Shown here: positions 1-5,799 of the stretch, in pieces
Layout of the letters: the number at the start of each line of letters is the position of its first letter
Position numbering within the stretch: position 1 is the first letter of the stretch
From: CAYGBW01 sp964348185
Lineage (GTDB): Bacteria; Desulfobacterota; BSN033; WVXP01
Direction of reading: 5' to 3'
DNA: 7,336 nt
NCBI GenBank assembly: GCA_964348185.1
Contig: CAYGBW010000154.1
Coordinates: 1 to 7,336, forward strand
Position numbers and translations under genes: made by a program
Notes under the pieces: model-generated
Databases searched by the model: none
What the model was told of the DNA's origin: nothing
What the model saw: only the letters and a program-made list of their open reading frames with translations

Positions 1-1686
1 ATTGCTGTCGATTTCCTCGTAGGAGACATCGTAAACTCGGCCCTCTGGGGGGAGGGGGTCGGCTAGGAAGAAGGTCGGGAGTCTGTCATGGGCCGAGGTA
101 AATCCGGCTCCCTGGTTGAAGGCGTGCTCCATTCGGAGAACGCCTCTCCCCCATTCCCTGACACCTTTCCCTGTCCACTCTTCATCCGTGAATCCGCTGA
201 TCAATTCGGCGAGGGACACATCGATGGACGGATCCGCTCCGACCATGATGCACAGGCCAAGGGTGTCCAAGGCGGCCACGATGGACTGGACAGTCAGGGA
301 CAGTCCAACCTGCCCCTCTGGTTTCGTACAATCCACCCCCCCTCTGCCAGGGAGGAGGTTGCCCGCCGTGTGATCGGCGCCCATGGGGCTCGTGGCATAC
401 GTTGTTCCCGTGCCCTTTAGTCCTCGCGGATCATAGGCCGGGATCGCCTGTCCCTTGACAGCCGGAATCCGGGTGACCCCCAAGACCCTTCCCGCTGTCA
501 CTGCTCCATTTCCCAGAACCCTCCCCAGGAGCGTCCCCTTTCCGATTTCTTCAATCGCCCCTATGGCCCCCTCGGGGTCACCAAAGGGAACAATCCCCGC
601 TTCCATCGCGATTCCCAGAGTCACGCCCGTTTCGATTGTGTCAAGACCCAAGTCGTTGCACATGAAATTCATTCTTGCAATGTGGTCGAGGGAGGAGATC
701 TCCAGATTCGCTCCGAGCAGGGCAATCGTTTCGTATTCCAGACTCGAAACGATTCTCTCTCCCTTCTTATCCTGGAAAACATTTGAGCAGGCAATCGCGC
801 ACCCTGGGCAGCACCCATGGGAGATTTTCCCTTCCCCTCCCCTTTCTGCAATGACATCGTGGACTCTTTCTCCGCAGATTTCTCCGGCTTTTTCAAACCG
901 CCCTCGCGAAAAATTCCGGGTCGGCAGTCCCCCCACTTCGCAGACCGGATTGACGACGACAGCGGTTCCGTGGATCCGGAGCATCTGTTTTGTTTCCCGT
1001 AGATACCTGACGAATGTCTTGCACGCCTCTTTGAACCGGTTTTGATTCAGGGGTTGAACCATCGCCGTTCCGCCATCATCGATGATAACGGCCTTAACGC
1101 CCTTTGAGGCAAGAAGGGCGCCGAGTCCCCCTCGGGCGGCCTGGCGCGTGGGAATCCCGTCCATGTCGCTGACGGCAATCGTCGAATTGAGAAACCCCTG
1201 TTCCCCGGCTGGGCCCACGGTAATGGTGGCGAACCGATCGCCAAACGCTTCCCTGAGCCTTTTCACGCATTCGTAGTTTGAGAGTCCTCGAAACGCCTCC
1301 CCCGAGAGGATCTGAATGCCGTCGCGGTCAATCCGAACAACTGACCACTCCGCATTTGGGTCTCCCTCAAAGATCAGTCCTCTGATTCCCAATCTCGCCA
1401 GTTTCTGCGCTGCAAGACCGCCAGCATTGGACTCTTTGATGGTTCCTGTCAGGGGGCTTTTCCCTCCACAGGAGAGCCTGCCAGAGCATGGAGCCAGGGT
1501 TCCGCTCAGTAGCCCGGGCGCAATGATGCATTTGTTTCTTGCAGAAAAGGGTTCTGCCGTCGGGTCGACCTCATCACGTAGAATAGCGGCTGACAACCCC
1601 CTTCCGCCGAGATACCGATATGCCTCGGGCACCTCCTGAGCCGCGATCATTTTCCGACGCACATCAATCCGATAGATCCGTGCCAT
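1..1686 (-). CDS. Aldehyde:ferredoxin oxidoreductase (tungsten/molybdopterin enzyme), 3' end cut by window edge
   Basis: Translated by eye, the frame is open for 562 codons from ATG at 1686 to the left edge. Family members are about 600 residues, so only the extreme C-terminus is missing. Known members oxidise aldehydes to carboxylic acids in the cytoplasm, passing electrons to ferredoxin through one [4Fe-4S] cluster and a bis-pyranopterin W or Mo centre. Visible signatures: N-terminal YLGGRGLSA (25-33); SGRLS...KSPLTGT (68-82); SNAGG (86-90); VGPAGE (157-162); ARGGLGA (184-190); GLPTRNF (253-259); cluster ligands Cys293, Cys296 and Cys300 in CCPGCAIAC, with a fourth Cys479 in DTLGLC; EYET (317-320); pterin-binding NDLGLDTI (344-351); VKGQAIPAYDPRG (410-422); GADH with His439. 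This cysteine spacing resembles Pyrococcus AOR. The start has a weak GGGGG Shine-Dalgarno 7 nt upstream and fits the usual N-terminus. Substrate cannot be told: it could be a general or aryl-aldehyde AOR. No BamB-specific feature was recognised. Confidence 0.95.
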   Translation of the reverse strand, partial: MARIYRIDVRRKMIAAQEVPEAYRYLGGRGLSAAILRDEVDPTAEPFSARNKCIIAPGLLSGTLAPCSGRLSCGGKSPLTGTIKESNAGGLAAQKLARLGIRGLIFEGDPNAEWSVVRIDRDGIQILSGEAFRGLSNYECVKRLREAFGDRFATITVGPAGEQGFLNSTIAVSDMDGIPTRQAARGGLGALLASKGVKAVIIDDGGTAMVQPLNQNRFKEACKTFVRYLRETKQMLRIHGTAVVVNPVCEVGGLPTRNFSRGRFEKAGEICGERVHDVIAERGGEGKISHGCCPGCAIACSNVFQDKKGERIVSSLEYETIALLGANLEISSLDHIARMNFMCNDLGLDTIETGVTLGIAMEAGIVPFGDPEGAIGAIEEIGKGTLLGRVLGNGAVTAGRVLGVTRIPAVKGQAIPAYDPRGLKGTGTTYATSPMGADHTAGNLLPGRGGVDCTKPEGQVGLSLTVQSIVAALDTLGLCIMVGADPSIDVSLAELISGFTDEEWTGKGVREWGRGVLRMEHAFNQGAGFTSAHDRLPTFFLADPLPPEGRVYDVSYEEIDSN

Positions 1687-1896
1687 GTGTTAACCCCCGC
1701 TGCATCGACGTTCAACGAACGATCTCATGTTCACAGGGAGCTCTGAAAAACTCCCACGGGTCCCTTGAAAGGTTTTTCCTGCGGTGTCAGTTGTCGGTTG
1801 TCAGTGGCCCGTTGTAGCCGTAGATTCAAATCATTCCATTAGAGCTGAGATCCCTTGTGCCTCTTGTTTGCATCTTTCTCAATGGCTCAATGCTGG
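1687..1896. other. 210-bp spacer between the MoaD-like gene and AOR
   Basis: I find no convincing gene on either strand; the longest open frames are short or antisense. It holds a degenerate heptad repeat (1786-1813) and a weak inverted repeat GGGAG/CTCCC (1736-1740 and 1751-1755, 10-nt loop) without a U-tract. No clear -35/-10 pair drives AOR from here, so AOR is probably co-transcribed with the MoaD-like gene. The stretch around 1743-1765 (CTGAAAAACTCCCACG) resembles one at 7176-7192 (CTGAAAAACGCCCCCG), which suggests dispersed repeat remnants. Confidence 0.6.
1786..1813 (+). repeat. Degenerate heptanucleotide tandem repeat (GTCAGTT type)
   Basis: Four consecutive heptamers can be read on the plus strand: GTCAGTT, GTCGGTT, GTCAGTG and GCCCGTT. 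The first three differ from one another by one or two bases; the fourth is more decayed. Translated, such repeats give spurious LSVVSG-like peptides. They are intergenic and I see no sign that they are functional here. Confidence 0.6.
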
Positions 1897-2163
1897 TCAC
1901 GATCCTCCTGTCACCGGCAGAAATGCGTCGAGTGTGTCTCCGTCCTCAATGATATCATCGAGTTTCACAGGTTTTCCATTTCGAATAAACGCGATGTGGG
2001 CTGAAAGCCCGAGATCCGTCTCTTCGTCCAGGTATGGGGCTAAACCGGGGTACCTGGAACGGAAAGAGCAGAGGAGGTCTCGAAGGCTTATGGGTTGTTC
2101 GAGATCCATCCGAGCTTCCTTCTCGGCCATTCGGTCAAAGGGCCCAAAAAACCTCACAATCAT
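1897..2163 (-). CDS. MoaD/ThiS-family sulfur-carrier protein, C-terminus GGS
   Basis: This 88-residue protein has the beta-grasp pattern of MoaD/ThiS: N-terminal strand MIVRFFGPF (1-9), a helix with SLRDLLCSF (26-34), then HIAFIRNGKPVKLDDIIEDGDTLDAFLPVTGGS (56-88). The 'NG...L.DGD.L..FLPV.GG' run is the family hallmark. In known systems the C-terminal Gly-Gly is adenylated and thiocarboxylated, then donates sulfur, for example to the dithiolene of molybdopterin. Here one serine follows the Gly-Gly before TGA, so the carrier would need trimming or is atypical. The frame is open far upstream (to 2553), but the start at 2163 is chosen because GAGAGG lies 7 nt before it and homology-like sequence begins there; the upstream stretch is repeat read-through overlapping the end of the UbiD-family gene. 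Being next to AOR, it likely serves tungsto/molybdopterin assembly. A ThiS-like or other role remains possible. Confidence 0.86.
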   Translation of the reverse strand: MIVRFFGPFDRMAEKEARMDLEQPISLRDLLCSFRSRYPGLAPYLDEETDLGLSAHIAFIRNGKPVKLDDIIEDGDTLDAFLPVTGGS

Positions 2164-2170
2164 CAGAAAA

Positions 2171-2176
2171 CCTCTC
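2171..2176 (-). promoter_or_regulatory. Shine-Dalgarno of the MoaD-like gene
   Basis: GAGAGG on the minus strand, 7 nt before ATG at 2163. It decides the start of the small gene against upstream in-frame alternatives such as 2553. Confidence 0.7.
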
Positions 2177-2240
2177 AATAGTTTCTCTCGCCCGGTCCCT
2201 TCGGTCCCTCGAGCCCGCAGAGGCCTCAGAGACAAAAGGC

Positions 2241-2275
2241 TTTGTCTGATTTTTTGAGAGGAAAAATCAGACAAA
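2241..2275. repeat. Perfect 14-bp inverted repeat (hairpin)
   Basis: TTTGTCTGATTTTT (2241-2254) pairs with AAAAATCAGACAAA (2262-2275) across a 7-nt loop. Only three G-C pairs are in the stem. On the minus transcript it is followed by GCC and a short U4, so at best it is a weak terminator. GACAAA at 2231-2236 can instead pair with TTTGTC at 2241-2246 across AGGC, giving a competing hairpin. Confidence 0.65.
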
Positions 2276-2282
2276 ACTCCCA

Positions 2283-2296
2283 GCCACTTTCGTGGC
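2283..2296 (-). repeat. Small hairpin with GAAA (GNRA) tetraloop
   Basis: On the minus strand the sequence reads GCCAC-GAAA-GTGGC, a 5-bp stem closed by a GNRA-class tetraloop, lying about 120 nt before the MoaD-like start. GNRA loops are common in structured RNA, but so small a hairpin could be chance. Confidence 0.4.
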
Positions 2297-2357
2297 AACA
2301 ATGAGTGACACAAATTGTTGGCGCCTATCGATTTAGCTGGACAAAACGCTAATGAAT

Positions 2358-2413
2358 TCCCGCGAAGCGGGATGGCGATTTGAGCTGAATCCTCCTCTTC
2401 CCGCCTTGCGGGA
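2358..2413. repeat. Two near-identical GC palindromes (TCCCGC-NNN-GCGGGA)
   Basis: TCCCGC-GAA-GCGGGA spans 2358-2372 and TCCCGC-CTT-GCGGGA spans 2399-2413. Both have 6-bp stems and 3-nt loops, 26 bp apart. Same stem with different loop suggests a duplicated REP-like unit in the spacer. Confidence 0.6.
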
Positions 2414-2513
2414 CTCAAGAACTCCGCGTCTCTGCGGGCTCTGTGAGAGATAGAAAGGACCCATTGGTGGTCGGCATGCAGCCCACCCCTTTTAGGTGGA
2501 CTTCCCGACCCGG

Positions 2514-3965
2514 TCACTTTGGGCCGTTGGGCTCTATCCCATAGGATTCCCACCGGCTTTCGACCAATGCTTTCATCCCCTCATTGACTTTCACCATGGG
2601 CGGATGGGTTAGTCCGCCCCATTCATCCCTCGGCTGATGTTCGTAAGTCATTGACCAGGTGGCATCCAGGATCATCTTGTCCGTTGTCCCCCTCTGGTCG
2701 AAGGGGACGGAAGGGTCGAGAATCGATCCACTTTCATTCCGTGTCACGATCAGATCCTTGCCCGCCTGAAAACGGGTGTTGATGGCATAGAGGACCTCTT
2801 CCAGATTGAAAGGGTCCACGTCTTCATCCACCACGAAGACGTGCTTGACAAAGCGACCGATCTTGCTTCCCATCAAGACCTTGGCTGCATCCAGGGATTG
2901 ACCGTGATAGTTCTTTTTTATCGAGATGATCGCGGACATCCAGGGATCGCCACACGCTGGAAAGTTGACCGCCCGGATGCCGGGAATCCCCACGTCCTCG
3001 AATAGCTTCAGGGCCAGGGCCGAGTGGTTGATCGAAGTCACCTGATGGTCCTCGACAACGGGGGTGCCTTCTCGAGATCCCCTGAGGATTGGGTCTTTGC
3101 GCTGGGTTATGCATTTTACTCGGAAGAGGGGTTTCTCTCTTCTCCCGCCGGCGTAGAAACCCGTATGCTCGCCAAAGGGGCCTTCGTCAACCCTTTCGAA
3201 AGGCCGTATCTCTCCCTCCAGAACAATCTCAGATCTGGCAGGCACATAGAGGTCTACGATTTCGCACTTCACGAGTTCCAGGGGAACCTGTCTCAGAGCC
3301 CCGGCCATCTCCCATTCGTTCACGCCCACGGGAAAGGGAGCACAGGAGACGATGGGACAGACCGGATCGTTTCCAATCGAGACCGCCACCGGCATGGAGA
3401 CGCCAAGGTTTTCGTATTTCCCATAGATGAGTCCCATGTGCTGGAAGGGAGCAAACATGATCCCGCACGAATTCGAATCGTGAATCATCATTCGATGGAT
3501 ACCCACGTTCTGCCATCCTGTCTCGGGGTCTCTCACCACAACTGAATGCCAGGTCCCGATGTACCTCCCTCCGTCGTGTTCGTTCCAGAGGGGAGCAGGG
3601 TAACCGAAGAGGTTCACATCCTTCCCCTTGAGAATCTCCTCCTTGCAACAACCTGACCTCACCACCTTTGGCTTCAATGGGGTGTGAATCCGCTTCACGT
3701 ATTCGCGAATGATGTCCTCCTCACGGGACCCAGGATCCATTTCGAGGGCAATCGCAACCCGTCGAAGGGTCTGAAGGCCCCCAACGAAAAGGGGTGTCTT
3801 GTATCCTTTCACCCTCTCGAAGAACAGGGCCGGCCCTTTTTTCTGAGAATTCCGCTCGACAATCGCTCCGATTTCAAGGTTCCAGTCTACTTCGACCCTC
3901 ACCCTGGCCAGTTCGTCCCAGGACTCGAGGGCAGCGATGAAGGATCTCAAATCTCGTATGGGCAT
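2514..3965 (-). CDS. UbiD-family (de)carboxylase, prenylated-FMN dependent
   Basis: A 483-residue protein of normal family length (about 450-510). Family members use prenylated FMN made by UbiX, plus a divalent metal and K+, to decarboxylate or carboxylate aromatic and unsaturated acids. Visible signatures: QNVGIHRM with Asn153 and Arg158 in the cofactor/metal region; EGPFGEHTGFY (261-271), whose Glu261 and Glu266 have the five-residue spacing of the catalytic glutamates of Fdc1, with Arg158 as the probable third member of the triad; VKCITQRKDPIL (283-294); a late HVFVVDEDVDPFNLEEVLYAI stretch (375-395) with the acidic VDEDVDPFN core; and ILDPS (415-419). ATGs lie at 3971 and 3965. GAAGGAG is 7 nt from 3965 but only 1 nt from 3971, so 3965 is preferred. 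The longer frame to 4196 overlaps the upstream permease and is rejected. It begins 17 nt after that permease, so it is likely in the same operon. A catabolic decarboxylase fits better than ubiquinone synthesis, but the substrate is unknown. Confidence 0.93.
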   Translation of the reverse strand: MPIRDLRSFIAALESWDELARVRVEVDWNLEIGAIVERNSQKKGPALFFERVKGYKTPLFVGGLQTLRRVAIALEMDPGSREEDIIREYVKRIHTPLKPKVVRSGCCKEEILKGKDVNLFGYPAPLWNEHDGGRYIGTWHSVVVRDPETGWQNVGIHRMMIHDSNSCGIMFAPFQHMGLIYGKYENLGVSMPVAVSIGNDPVCPIVSCAPFPVGVNEWEMAGALRQVPLELVKCEIVDLYVPARSEIVLEGEIRPFERVDEGPFGEHTGFYAGGRREKPLFRVKCITQRKDPILRGSREGTPVVEDHQVTSINHSALALKLFEDVGIPGIRAVNFPACGDPWMSAIISIKKNYHGQSLDAAKVLMGSKIGRFVKHVFVVDEDVDPFNLEEVLYAINTRFQAGKDLIVTRNESGSILDPSVPFDQRGTTDKMILDATWSMTYEHQPRDEWGGLTHPPMVKVNEGMKALVESRWESYGIEPNGPK

Positions 3966-3972
3966 GGGCATT

Positions 3973-3979
3973 CTCCTTC
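3973..3979 (-). promoter_or_regulatory. Shine-Dalgarno deciding the UbiD-family start
   Basis: GAAGGAG on the minus strand lies between the permease stop and the decarboxylase. Spacing is 1 nt to the first ATG (3971) and 7 nt to the second (3965), favouring the second and a protein starting MPIRDL. Confidence 0.75.
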
Positions 3980-3982
3980 GGA

Positions 3983-4819
3983 TTATCCCTTGACAGCCCC
4001 CGCGGTCAATCCCTTCACCATCAGTTTCTGAATGCCAAAAAAGAGAACGATGACGGGCAGGGTGACGAGTAGAGATGCTGCCATGAGGTTTCCCCATTGG
4101 GTCCCGTACTGGCCGATAAAAGACGTGAGGGCAATGGGTAGAGTGAACTTCCTCTGGGAGTCGATAAACGTCAGGGCGAACATATATTCTTGCCAAGCAG
4201 AGATGAAGGTGAAAGCTGCTGCGGCAGCCAGACCAGGCGCCGCAGAAGGGATCACGACCCGGGTCAACGTTTGAAAGCGCGAGGCACCGTCGATCAGCGC
4301 ACTCTCTTCAACCTCGATGGGGAGTCGGCCAAAAAAGCCGTAAAGAACCCAGACCACAAAAGGCACGGAAAAGGTGAGGTTCGCCATCACCAGGGAGGTA
4401 AAGGTGTTCATCAACCGAATCTTGACGATGACCATATAGAGGGGAATGAGCAATACAGCGATCGGGATCATCTGACTCACAAGAATCGTCTTGAGGAGGA
4501 TCCGTCTTCCTCTCATTCTGAACCGAGCGAGGGCATAGGCACAGGGGGTGGAAATCATCAGACTCACCACCGTGGTTGCGAGGGTGACGATGAGGCTGTT
4601 GATGAATTTCTGGCCGAAATGCATTTGACCATAGATCACCGCCCCAAAGTTCTCCAGGGTGAAGTGTTTCGGAATCACCCGAATGGGAATGGTAAAGATC
4701 TCACTGAAGTTTTTGAACGAGGTGGACAGAATCCATGAATAGGGAAACAACGCGGAGAACACAAATGCGAGGAGTGCCAAATAGAAGATAACCTTCTTCG
4801 CGATGTAACGGGATTTCAT
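3983..4819 (-). CDS. ABC transporter permease, MalG/UgpE type (carbohydrate uptake family 1)
   Basis: A 278-residue inner-membrane protein with about six membrane segments (roughly 10-32, 72-96, 109-131, 140-162, 190-210 and 243-266). The cytoplasmic EAA loop, which docks the ATPase, is visible as EESALIDGAS (171-180) with prolines at 191 and 195. The C-terminus KGLTAGAVKG is typical of MalG-like permeases. Length is normal. It starts 2 nt after the stop of the other permease; GAGGTG lies 5 nt before the ATG. With the adjoining MalF-type permease it should form the heterodimeric channel for the binding protein encoded upstream. Substrate specificity cannot be read from the sequence. No ATPase gene is next to it. 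Confidence 0.95.
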   Translation of the reverse strand: MKSRYIAKKVIFYLALLAFVFSALFPYSWILSTSFKNFSEIFTIPIRVIPKHFTLENFGAVIYGQMHFGQKFINSLIVTLATTVVSLMISTPCAYALARFRMRGRRILLKTILVSQMIPIAVLLIPLYMVIVKIRLMNTFTSLVMANLTFSVPFVVWVLYGFFGRLPIEVEESALIDGASRFQTLTRVVIPSAAPGLAAAAAFTFISAWQEYMFALTFIDSQRKFTLPIALTSFIGQYGTQWGNLMAASLLVTLPVIVLFFGIQKLMVKGLTAGAVKG

Positions 4820-4821
4820 GA

Positions 4822-5709
4822 CTACACCTCGGCAAGCTCTCCCCTTTTGGCCACAAACTGGATGTACAAAAGGGCAAAAATCAGTAACATCAACCCGATG
4901 ACCACGCCGTACACTGAGGCCTCACCAAATCGGTGAAACTGAAAAGCCGTCCGATAAACCGCCACGGGCAATGTGGTCGTGCTATTGATGGGTCCCCCCT
5001 GGGTCATGATCCATATGGTCTGGATTGCATTCAGGGTCCACATCACGCCCAGGAGATTCACGACGATAATGGTGGGAAGAATCCCCGGAATCGTGACGTG
5101 GAAGAATTTTCTTAGCGGCCCCGCACCGTCGATTTCTGCCGCCTCGTACAAGTCCAATGGAACGGTCTGCATGGCGGCGAGGTACATGAAGGCTCCGAAC
5201 GTGTATCCCCGCCAGATCGTCGGCACCATAACGCTGTACAACGCAATCCCGGGGTCGCCCAACCAATTGCCAATAAGGCTCTCCAGCCCCACCCATCGGA
5301 GGAGGTAATCGATCAGCCCAAAGTTGGGGGAATACATCCACTTCCATGTCAGGGCGATGATCACCCACGGCGTCGCCCAGGGGAGCATCAAAATGGAGCG
5401 CACGATCGATCTGAAGGGAAACTCACTATTCAGAACCGCGGCCATGGCGAGAGCGATCACGAGGCACGCAGTCACCGTCCCAAAGGTCCAAATGAGAGAG
5501 TTGTAGAGGAATTGATGAAATTCCTCGGAAGACAGGGTCTTCCAATACCCTTCAAGTCCGATGAATCGGTATGTCGCTCCGGTCAGTCTATACTCATAGA
5601 AACTCAGTTGGATCGTTCTAAAGATGGGGTAGGCCAGGAGCACCACGAGGACCGCGACCACGGGTGCTACCCAGAAATATTCCCGACTGCTCCCTCTTTT
5701 TCCTTTCAT
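4822..5709 (-). CDS. ABC transporter permease, MalF/UgpA type (carbohydrate uptake family 1)
   Basis: A 295-residue inner-membrane protein with about six predicted helices (roughly 12-32, 68-92, 102-124, 155-180, 209-233 and 265-287). The EAA loop reads YEAAEIDGAGPLRKFF...IPGILP: Glu189, Ala190, Ala191 and Gly195, with prolines at 208 and 212. TQGGP (236-240) is a usual MalF/UgpA motif. Its length matches UgpA-like proteins and it lacks the large periplasmic insertion of enterobacterial MalF. The start at 5709 gives a normal positively charged N-terminus, but the ribosome site is weak (GGAAA upstream). That and the strong hairpin before it suggest lower expression than the binding protein. 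It ends 2 nt before the next permease, indicating translational coupling. Confidence 0.95.
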   Translation of the reverse strand: MKGKRGSSREYFWVAPVVAVLVVLLAYPIFRTIQLSFYEYRLTGATYRFIGLEGYWKTLSSEEFHQFLYNSLIWTFGTVTACLVIALAMAAVLNSEFPFRSIVRSILMLPWATPWVIIALTWKWMYSPNFGLIDYLLRWVGLESLIGNWLGDPGIALYSVMVPTIWRGYTFGAFMYLAAMQTVPLDLYEAAEIDGAGPLRKFFHVTIPGILPTIIVVNLLGVMWTLNAIQTIWIMTQGGPINSTTTLPVAVYRTAFQFHRFGEASVYGVVIGLMLLIFALLYIQFVAKRGELAEV

Positions 5710-5738
5710 CTCACATCGATTTCCAGCATATTTGAAAT

Positions 5739-5774
5739 GAGAAATGGCCTTTCACAAAAGAAAGGCCATTTCTC
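5739..5774. repeat. Perfect 15-bp intercistronic hairpin between binding protein and permeases
   Basis: GAGAAATGGCCTTTC (5739-5753) pairs perfectly with GAAAGGCCATTTCTC (5760-5774) across a 6-nt loop, in the 90-bp gap after the binding-protein stop. On the minus transcript it is followed by AUUUCAAAU and not a U-run, so it is not a classical terminator. In sugar ABC operons such hairpins stabilise the upstream binding-protein mRNA or cause partial termination; that role here is inference. Confidence 0.8.
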
Positions 5775-5799
5775 GTTACCCCCTTAGGACATCTCTCTT

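Larger units (their letters stand above)
2211..2441. repeat. Segment bounded by a 12-bp inverted repeat, possible small mobile or repetitive element
   Basis: GAGCCCGCAGAG at 2211-2222 is matched exactly by CTCTGCGGGCTC at 2430-2441. The roughly 230-bp segment between them carries most of the hairpins in this spacer and has no coding potential. No convincing target-site duplication flanks it. It could be a MITE-like remnant, two copies of a dispersed 'GCAGAGACGCGGAG'-type repeat in opposite orientation, or a structured leader. Confidence 0.45.
2164..2513. other. 350-bp gene-free, hairpin-rich spacer upstream of the MoaD-like gene
   Basis: No gene is supported on either strand. The minus frame open through it lacks family features and a suitable start. 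It contains a 12-bp inverted repeat framing most of the segment (2211-2222 and 2430-2441), a perfect 14-bp hairpin (2241-2275), a GNRA-type hairpin (2283-2296), a 7-bp inverted repeat CAACAAT/ATTGTTG (2296-2302 and 2314-2320) and two near-identical small palindromes (2358-2372 and 2399-2413). It also has a two-copy 9-nt near-repeat GGTCCCTTC/GGTCCCTCG (2194-2211) and a short CCACC/GGTGG inverted repeat (2483-2499) just past the UbiD-family stop. I see no clear promoter and no classical terminator with a strong U-run. Confidence 0.7.

Noticed and set aside
455..1045. 196-codon open frame on the plus strand
   Set aside because: It is antisense to AOR, whose motifs are continuous through the region; the translation is low-complexity Ser/Pro-rich shadow.
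1786..1813. CRISPR-like repeat array
   Set aside because: Units are 7 nt, contiguous and degenerate, with no spacers and no cas genes.
1784..2257. 157-codon plus-strand frame across the MoaD-like gene
   Set aside because: It is antisense to a recognisable gene and begins inside the heptad repeat; the peptide is a repeat translation plus shadow.
2241..2275. Intrinsic terminator for the transporter-decarboxylase operon
   Set aside because: The stem has only three G-C pairs and no adequate U-run directly after it on the minus strand, and it lies about 240 bp past the stop codon.
2164..2553. N-terminal extension of the MoaD-like frame to 2553
   Set aside because: It would overlap the end of the UbiD-family gene and read through hairpins and repeats; MoaD-like sequence and a good Shine-Dalgarno both begin at 2163.
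3966..4196. N-terminal extension of the decarboxylase to 4196
   Set aside because: It overlaps the permease gene by more than 200 nt and has no UbiD-like residues before MPIRDL; a good ribosome site supports 3965.
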